Assembly: GCA_028565635.1 (NCBI GenBank)
Contig: JAOXYB010054722.1
Location: 1 to 42,891, forward strand
Reading direction: 5' to 3'
Length of the DNA stretch: 42,891 nt
From: Phoronis ovalis
Lineage: Eukaryota; Phoronida; Phoronidae
Both the position numbers and the translations under genes were made by a program. This document shows, one piece after another, positions 35,661-42,891 of this stretch (positions are counted from its first letter, which is position 1; every line of letters starts with the position of its first letter). The notes under the pieces were generated by a model, which had not been told where the DNA came from, ran no database searches, and saw only the letters and a list, made by a program, of their open reading frames with translations.

Positions 35661-36177
35661 GGATAAATACAGTCTGAATAAATCCATCCGTTAGTGTTCC
35701 ATACCTTCTCAACTAACGTCTGGACTTAATCATAGTCAAATTTTATTTATTATCTCGAAAGGCAGAAGAACGATAATCCCTTTGTGTCTATATAAAGTGT
35801 AAAGAAAGTCTTGATACCAATCAAATTGCAGCTTACAATAATAGGTATAACAGTGGACTAAGCGGGTAGGGGGTCGATCACACACATTCTGTCCTATAAT
35901 CTATAGTTCGTGCGCTAAGCAAAAAGCAAGCTCCCCGGAACGGCAATACCTGTTCAGAATGAGTCATCATGATAGAATAGACCTGGTAGGCGGCGATGGA
36001 TCAAACAGAGAAAGGCTTATCTCTGTGGGCAAAGTCGGGTTAAAAGTTTAATGACGTAATTATTTCACTCTCGCAAAAGTGAAGGAATATAACAACAATT
36101 GACTATGGTTAAGCCCAGACCTTAGTTGAGAAGGTACGGAACAGTAACGGATGGATTTATTCAGACTGGGATAAATA
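35661..36177. mobile_element. Non-autonomous DNA transposon (MITE) with 70-bp TIRs and 9-bp target duplication
   Basis: The element proper is 35670-36168 (499 bp). Its left TIR (35670-35739) and right TIR (36099-36168) begin CAGTCTGAATAAATCC and match at 65 of 70 positions. It is flanked on both sides by the identical 9-mer GGATAAATA (35661-35669 and 36169-36177), a target-site duplication. The ~360-bp interior has no open frame of note, so the element has no transposase and would depend on one in trans. Nine-base duplications with long TIRs are usual for Mutator-like elements; Merlin (8-9 bp) is an alternative and hAT (8 bp) fits less well. Low TIR divergence suggests a moderately young insertion. 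Confidence 0.88.
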
Positions 36178-39100
36178 TAGATCCCTGGTCAAGGTATATT
36201 AGTTTTATGAAGGTCCTAGACATCATACACCTGCCCATTTTCTTTAATTAGCATGATGCCAGCATAAAGTTCAATGATCAATACATATTTCTGAAAACAC
36301 CAGTTGAAGACATGACAGTGCAAATTACATATAATTATTAAGACTGATCCATGTTATATTACAGAAAAATAACATAGCTCCTCAAGTAATTAATGATTTG
36401 TTACTAGGCGTAATAACTGGGCACATGATTATGACTGCAGGCTGTGTTTATAGATCTACTGCCCTAGGATACACTATACCTAAACCTGTGATTACACTAA
36501 TTACGCATCCTATCAGAATTTCCTAATGTATCATAAGGCAAGTTGAAAATGCAAACCAATAGTGTATTCAAAGGTGGATCCAACGGATTGGAAGATATGT
36601 CATTTTCTGCCATATATTAAATATTGCTGATTTAAAAATGCAGTAAAATTAGATACCCTTTAGAAAAGAGTAAGGATTGCTGCTAAAGAATTCTGTGACA
36701 TATGCACGGCTATCTACATCACTTTGAACTTTCCAGCAATACTAGAAGGGACTTTGACCTCTTTATGACATCTAAATGTAAACAAAACACTACTTTCAGA
36801 ATGTTTCAACCATTTCTGAATTTTTGAACTATTGACCTCAAGGTCAACTCCCCCCCCCCATTTATGTTAAGTTATAAGTTTGTAGGACTAACCATTAATA
36901 GCTGCAACATGTTTCCTGCATAAATTAATTGAAAGATGCAAAAAAAAATAAAAACTTCATCTTTAACACCTAAATAATCTCAAAGGTCATCACAACGACC
37001 TCTTTTTAACTTGATACTATTATTTTGAGCAATTTTAGAATTTTGACCTGGGAATGACATACCTGCCGTGACTTAACTGTAACTTTCTTCGAGATATAGC
37101 TTGTTAAAAATTGGAAAACATACAAAACTAATAGATTAGATGCCTTATAATAACAATCTTAATAACTGCAGGTCCAGAGCAATATCAGTTGGATGGCACT
37201 ACCCCATGTTTGAACTTGGCAAAATGTTCATCAGTAGCATAGTAACAGACATATAATCAATGCTTCAACTTTGCCTGCTGCCTTTGCCCTGGTCAATCTT
37301 GGGTCATCTCAGATCTACAAAAGATGGTCACTATTAGGTGAACTCATCTATTGCACATAAAGGAAGAAATAATTACTAATATGCTACAATGCTCATTGTG
37401 GTAGGTAGCCAAGCATTATTTAACACTAGATGCGGATTTCCCTGAAGATTAACTTTTTTAGGGATCTACTACTGTTTATCCTTAAAAAGTCACTGCAGGC
37501 ACCAGAAACCCCATGCACAAATTTAAGCCCACAGTAGTAATTAGCATAAAATTGTAATTCCAGAGCGTGATATCAAAGCGCACAAATGGTACACAAGAAA
37601 AAGTATCAGAATTATAATATTTCCAACAATGATTCATAAGCTTATCTACTTCTAGTTCAAAATTTAAAACATTACTGATGAAGTGAACAATCAATATCAT
37701 GAAAAGGTTATTAATTCTTCAAATTAAACATTTAAGCAAATTTAATTTTGATTGTAATACACATAAGACATTAAATGTAATGAGACACACATATCACAGA
37801 TCACTGTCTGCTGTGTAATAGTAAGTTGTAGTAAAATATTACTACACAGATGAATATGACTCATCAACTTTCTTTGAAATTAGAAATCCTTAATTTAAAT
37901 ACATTGAGAAAATCAATAGTCAAGGCTAATGATGAACTGATCTTTTTCTATTTAATGTTTTCCAAATATTTTATACAGCAAAACAAACTGCAAACTTATA
38001 TTCTAAATCAGCATAATGCCAAAATACAAACTGTATATCCTAGTGCTCTTAATCAAAATTTTCAATGGAAGCTGTATATACGGTGAAGTGCATTGGGAGG
38101 CATCTTTGTCTGGTGATACAGATTACATTATCGGGAATGTAACACATGAAACCACGTTTGAAATTATAATTTGATTATCTCTCAAGTAAAATGTCATGCA
38201 TATATGATTTAACTGGAACTATAAGTAAATTCGAAACATTTTTAAGCACTGGAATGTATTAATTTTGGGCTTGAAAGAAGCCAAAACAATTCAAGACAGC
38301 AAGAAAGCAATAAATGTCCCATCAACTTTTGCAACATAGTAAACATACATTCTCTTTTAAAACTGCTATTCCAAACAAAAGCAGCAATTGGATAGAACGG
38401 CTTAAAAATGAAAAAATAAGGCAAGCATACTATGAATTAATGCAACATCAACTGTAAGGCATTGAAACCTCATTCTACTGCACAGTCTCTCATTGCAAGA
38501 AAACAGTAGACCAAAGAACAGCAAATTTAGTCATGGTCATTCAAATAACTAAAACTGAAGCTATTGTTTTATATATTTACACAGCAAAACCACATTAAGT
38601 ATATTTACTGTAAGTGCCAGCAGGCTTATTACATTTCTTTATGTTAATTATTGTTTTTAACTAAGTTCATTCAAATATTCGATTTTTATGTACATGTTAA
38701 CCTCAGTAAATAATCAGAAGGCAAAGTAGCCCTTAAATTAGTATTGAACTCCCCAGAAAAACAAATACCCTTCTCACTACTTCAAAAAGCCATCAATTCT
38801 CAAGTACTGACATGACTTAATATCAAGGGTTTTCTTTAATGCAAGAATTCCACATAGAAATCCACCTTTCAGAGCCTCAATCATTTGTGGAACATGTTTC
38901 ACTAGGAAAAGAAAAATTTGAACGCATTTTATCCATGTGCTGACACCTGAATGATATAAAGTTAAGGGGATGTATACTTAAAATAATGAGGACGATCAGA
39001 ATGCAACAATACAGGCAAAAAATCAATGCAACACAATTGATATGTGACTAATTCTATTTGATGACTCTTTTGATAAAAGAGTTTGTCTCGTATGAATCAA

Positions 39101-42100
39101 TACATGTCAGACATGATAATACTGCAGGGAAGGAAATGCTTTTTTTAGCATGCAAGCAATACATAATCAAATGCTCTGTAATTAGCTTCCATTTCTTGTG
39201 TTGAAAGTTTCATAAGTGTAGTCTTGCTTTTTCAGGGAGGATCACCCGGTGGTATCTCTCAATAACGAAATAGGTACGCATGATTGTTCCAAAATTCGCA
39301 TAAAGTTCCAGAGAGGGCATTTATCTTGAACAAAATCGCCATCCTCCGAACTAAAAAAGGTCGTTCTGATCTAAGGGCATTCTTGAAATAAAAAAATAGG
39401 GTAACATTTCGAAGAAAGACAGTCAAAATTAACATTTCAAATACATTAAAAAAGTTCACCTGCTGTGGGAATTTTGTCCTTACACGATTGTACTGTTAAA
39501 CAGACATTTCTGCTGTTTTCTCCTAGCAAAGTACTAGATTAAGAAATTATTTCCAAAATGTGACAAAATTGTACAAATATACAAGTTAACAAATACACAC
39601 ACTTTGCAGACCAGAAAATGTTTACAAACTTCTTGAAACAGAACCTTGTTCCTTGTCACAGGACTACATACAGTCTCTGAGGGATAATCATGCGAAAGCG
39701 CTTGCAGAATATCATTTCAGTTCCACATGAGATTTGAATTAACATCTGAGGACAAATGTTACTTAAATGGACATTTTTTTGGGGGTGGATCTACCATTCA
39801 GACATATTCAGAATTATATTTGTAGGGAGTATCTGGACAGATTTTCTGTGCAGCTTCAGAATTTATAGTGGCTACAGCAGATAATCCCCAACTGCTCTTT
39901 TTTCTGTTTCTCTAGAAAACACATTAACAATCCAGGGTATGAATAAATGAAAATCAGCAAAACACACTGTTTAAGCAACAGATTAGCAATGATCAATGAA
40001 TCATTCATTCAAGTTGTTATTAGTCACTGCATTTTTAATTAATTCCTAATTAACTGATCATCATTGCTCATAAAGTACCATGAATCATGACATACATTTT
40101 GTTTTGGATAAAACGCGAAAAATTCAGATCGAATGCAAAGAGTACAAGATTTAAGATTCAGCGTTATAAATTTGCAGTAGGAAGCATTTGCCATCTAACG
40201 GTGAATGTGTAAACTAAACATTATTATATGCCTTCTGCAGGTAGACAAATCAATACGATTGTAAATCACATGGAATAAAGATTTACTTGCTAAACTCTAC
40301 ATGCAATATTATAACAGATTTACTGTCTGTACATCACTGCCAGTTCATGCGAAGGTTGGTGCTACAGAAATCTACTAAATATTCTAATGAATTTTTGTGC
40401 AACGAGTTTTCTTGCAAGTATTATGCAGGTGATATATTTTGACTTAATAGGTGGAGATGGTCCGGTGTTTCAAACTATAACATACATATAGTGTAAAATC
40501 GCTCTTTGTACACTTTAAAAGCTTCTGTGTGTTTTGTTCCTTATAAATATTATATAGTATCTTAGAATAAAACAAACAGTATAATTGATAGTTATATTTG
40601 AATTTATCACACAAGACTTATGTAACCCATGTCAGCTAGGCATGTTTACAACAAAAGAATGCTAGGTAAACACACATTTATAGTAGAAGCAGGTGGTTAG
40701 AAAATGCATTCACCATTTATAGATGTTTTACAATTGCTATAATACAGATATGTGTACCAATTCAAATGTACATTTTAAGCATTAAAATATACTGGTACTT
40801 AATTGTGGTATATTATTACTAGTTTGATTTCCAAAAACTGATGAATACAAGATTGTACTATTACTTTGTCATGCTCTGATAAGGTTCTAAAACATAACAT
40901 CCCTTAAATTCAAGGAACTACAATATGACAAATTACTATATTTCTGATTAAATCAATAAAAAATGTTTAGGATGACAACTTAAGAGCAGGTGAAATTATA
41001 GGTATTGTCACTAAAAATAGAAACATAAGTTATTTGCACAGGTTGGACCTACACATAAAAAGATTATTCTATGATATAGCATCCTTGTGTCGGTTAATGA
41101 CAAAATCAGCAAATCTTGAAAAACTTTCATTGCAGCTGCAGATCAGAATTACCTGACCAGATATTGCCCCCTACCAATACACAGCAGAAATCTCAGACCC
41201 ATTACAGAAAATTACATTTCATTTTGGTGATGTTTCTAAGGTTAGATCAGAATCAAGCTTGTGATGGTACAAAAGTACAGTAGGAGCATTCTATAGTAGC
41301 CTTCCAAATCAAGGATAAGCCTATATCATTAGGAGTGCCGAGTTGTTAAAACATTTGCGGAGACAGTTTGGTGTCAGAACCCTACAAATTATTTTTAAAC
41401 ATATATAGGAAGTGTATTCAAACAGACAAAACGTTATGTATGGTAGTTTGATATTTACAACAGTAGTAGATGCTTCATGCATAAACTAGTTTTAAATCAG
41501 ATACTTTGATTTTGTCACTGAGAACCACAGCAGATGGTGATGATTACAAATCATTTGATTACAAAAGGGTTAATATCTCTTAAGATGACACTTATAAACT
41601 ATAGTACTTATATTATCTTCATAACAGAAAATAGCACTAAAATTTTGTACATAGCCTAGAATTTAATTCTGTGAATTATTTTTAAAACAAGTCAAGCCGA
41701 GAAATAAGTATTAAAAGTAGATAGTATATTCTCCAGAAAAGCGTGGGTCTTACAGGGTATTGGTGGGATAAGGAAAGGATAGTTAATGCTGTATTCTAAA
41801 GTACATTTTATTGGCAACTAAAAGTAAAGCATGGTAATATTTACAATGTTTTTGAAAATGCTAAAATTTATTAATTGAATAGAAACAAAAAAAAATTAGT
41901 AATTGTTTTATAAGTGTAAACTAAAGCATAAATCAAGTTCTGTTGGCTTTTTTTTATGAATTATACTTTGGAAAAGTAGACAACAAACAGGGTTCTATGG
42001 AAATACTATGCTAAAAAATTAAATCACAACAGTCTGGACTACATGAAGTATGTAATTTCTTTAGAATGTTTCAAGTACGAAATTTTAAATTGCGCATTTA

Positions 42101-42766
42101 TCAAAATTAAGCACAACCATACATGAGTACCCCTCCATGACTATTAACCAGCATAATCTGTGGTGTGCCATCTATCTGCTGCCTGATTGGCTAGAAAATA
42201 CAACCAGGTGTTTGTGGTCGTGTGCCCAAATAACACACCTAGAACTCAAACAAACAATTGTACTTAGTATTTAATCCACTGAACTAGCAAAAATGTATAA
42301 CATGGAGTGGATTGCATGTTACTCTTATGCAAATGACAATCAAGTTTATTATATGCATTGCGCAAGTATCATTGAGATATACTCTTTACAATGGTCCAAT
42401 GATACTGCTGGTATTAACATAAGTGAGTGTAGCAGATGCAGGCTTTGGGTTAAATTGGCAAACATATGGTAGTATAAGATCCAAGATTAAAAAAACATAG
42501 TTAATTAAAGTGACATTTTGAAAAAGACAATAAAAAGTATTGGGTTACATTTGAATTTTATATACCAGACTATAATGCAACAGTATATAATTTAACCTCT
42601 GATCCTAACTTCCTAAAACCCTTGTTAACAAATGTTATCATAAATGAATTTGACATCAAAGTTTTTTATCATAGAGTTCTTCTATCAAATTAATATGATA
42701 AGGGGCAAACAATAACCTGCTACTGAAGGTATGAGACTAGTATGTTGTGTGAGCAGATGGTGTAGT
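36178..42766. other. Non-coding flank, no gene recognised
   Basis: A+T-rich DNA with only short chance open frames on both strands (the longest, 37850-38086, is low-complexity in composition and matches nothing I know). Besides the degenerate repeat material at 36710-37160 and a C10 run at 36850-36859, I see no structured feature. Confidence 0.5.
36710..37160. repeat. Probable degenerate interspersed repeat rich in TTGACCT/AGGTCA
   Basis: GACCT or AGGTC cores occur repeatedly (around 36755, 36834, 36842, 36984, 37000 and 37047) with phrases such as TTTGACCTC and TTCGAGATATAGCTTGTTA. That combination is reminiscent of old dispersed repeats in lophotrochozoan genomes. I cannot define its ends, and the family is from memory of style only. 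The core TTGACCTCAAGGTCAA (36832-36847) also forms an everted nuclear-receptor half-site pair. Confidence 0.3.
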
Positions 42767-42891
42767 GGGGGGGGGGGGGGGGGGGTTTTTTTTTGGAGGG
42801 TTCTTCTTTAGGGGGTTTGGTGTTGGGCCCAAAAGGAAAATTATATTTTTCAACTTTAAAATAAAAAATTTATTTTTTTTTTTGGAAATAA
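42767..42891. other. G19 run and likely low-quality contig end
   Basis: Nineteen G (42767-42785) are followed directly by nine T and then about 95 bases made almost wholly of short homopolymer blocks (GGGGG, TTTTTTTTTTTT, AAAAAA, GGGCCC). This texture is unlike the rest of the window and typical of unreliable sequence at a read or contig end. Confidence 0.6.

Noticed and set aside
37790-37812. TATCACAG, the miR-2 family seed
   Set aside because: No precursor hairpin and no match beyond the seed.

Overview
This window is animal nuclear DNA. It is A+T-rich (roughly two thirds by eye), has split genes with GT-AG introns, long non-coding stretches and scattered DNA-transposon remnants, and contains one unmistakable metazoan transcription factor gene, a group C Sox gene (SoxC; Sox4/11/12 type). 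The protostome-like HMG box and the style of the interspersed repeats fit a marine lophotrochozoan, perhaps a mollusc. That is an inference; no sequence here names the species.

Layout. Both recognised genes are on the minus strand. On the left is the 5' end of a CAMK-group (AMPK-related, HUNK-like) protein kinase gene. Its first coding exon (10793-10903) encodes the glycine-rich loop and its second (5581-5709) encodes the VAIK lysine and the alpha-C glutamate. A 5.1 kb intron separates them, and the rest of the gene must run off the left edge. Two short upstream ATGs precede the kinase start. A stretch of about 6.5-7 kb with no recognised gene follows (about 10.95-17.7 kb). It holds a 44-bp inverted repeat (15.0 kb), an RFX-type X-box (12.64 kb), homopolymer runs and a small 21-bp tandem repeat.

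The complete SoxC gene occupies about 17.7/18.2-20.88 kb. A TATA-like box and an initiator at canonical spacing put the start of transcription near 20878. A 137-nt leader without any ATG leads to the ATG at 20741. A 496-bp phase-1 intron splits the Cys codon just before the HMG box, and the long second exon ends at 19190. The predicted protein has 351 residues: HMG box, basic linker, Asn run, Ser/Pro-rich middle and the SoxC C-terminal activation domain. Its upstream DNA carries CACGTG, AP-1, CCAAT and GC boxes and, about 220 bp upstream, two overlapping CAGCTG E-boxes.

From about 21.1 kb to the right end (almost 22 kb) I recognise no coding exon. It is a gene-poor flank upstream of SoxC with candidate regulatory clusters (27.37-27.45 kb and 28.75-28.79 kb). 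It also holds a clean 499-bp non-autonomous DNA transposon (35670-36168) with 70-bp terminal inverted repeats and a perfect 9-bp target-site duplication, and degenerate interspersed repeat material (36.7-37.16 kb). The last ~125 bases look like low-quality contig-end sequence. On the left, at 2.2-2.6 kb, is another inverted-repeat element with a minisatellite core.

No previously unknown multi-gene system is visible. The most informative observations are the SoxC gene structure and promoter, the kinase upstream ORFs and the three inverted-repeat elements.
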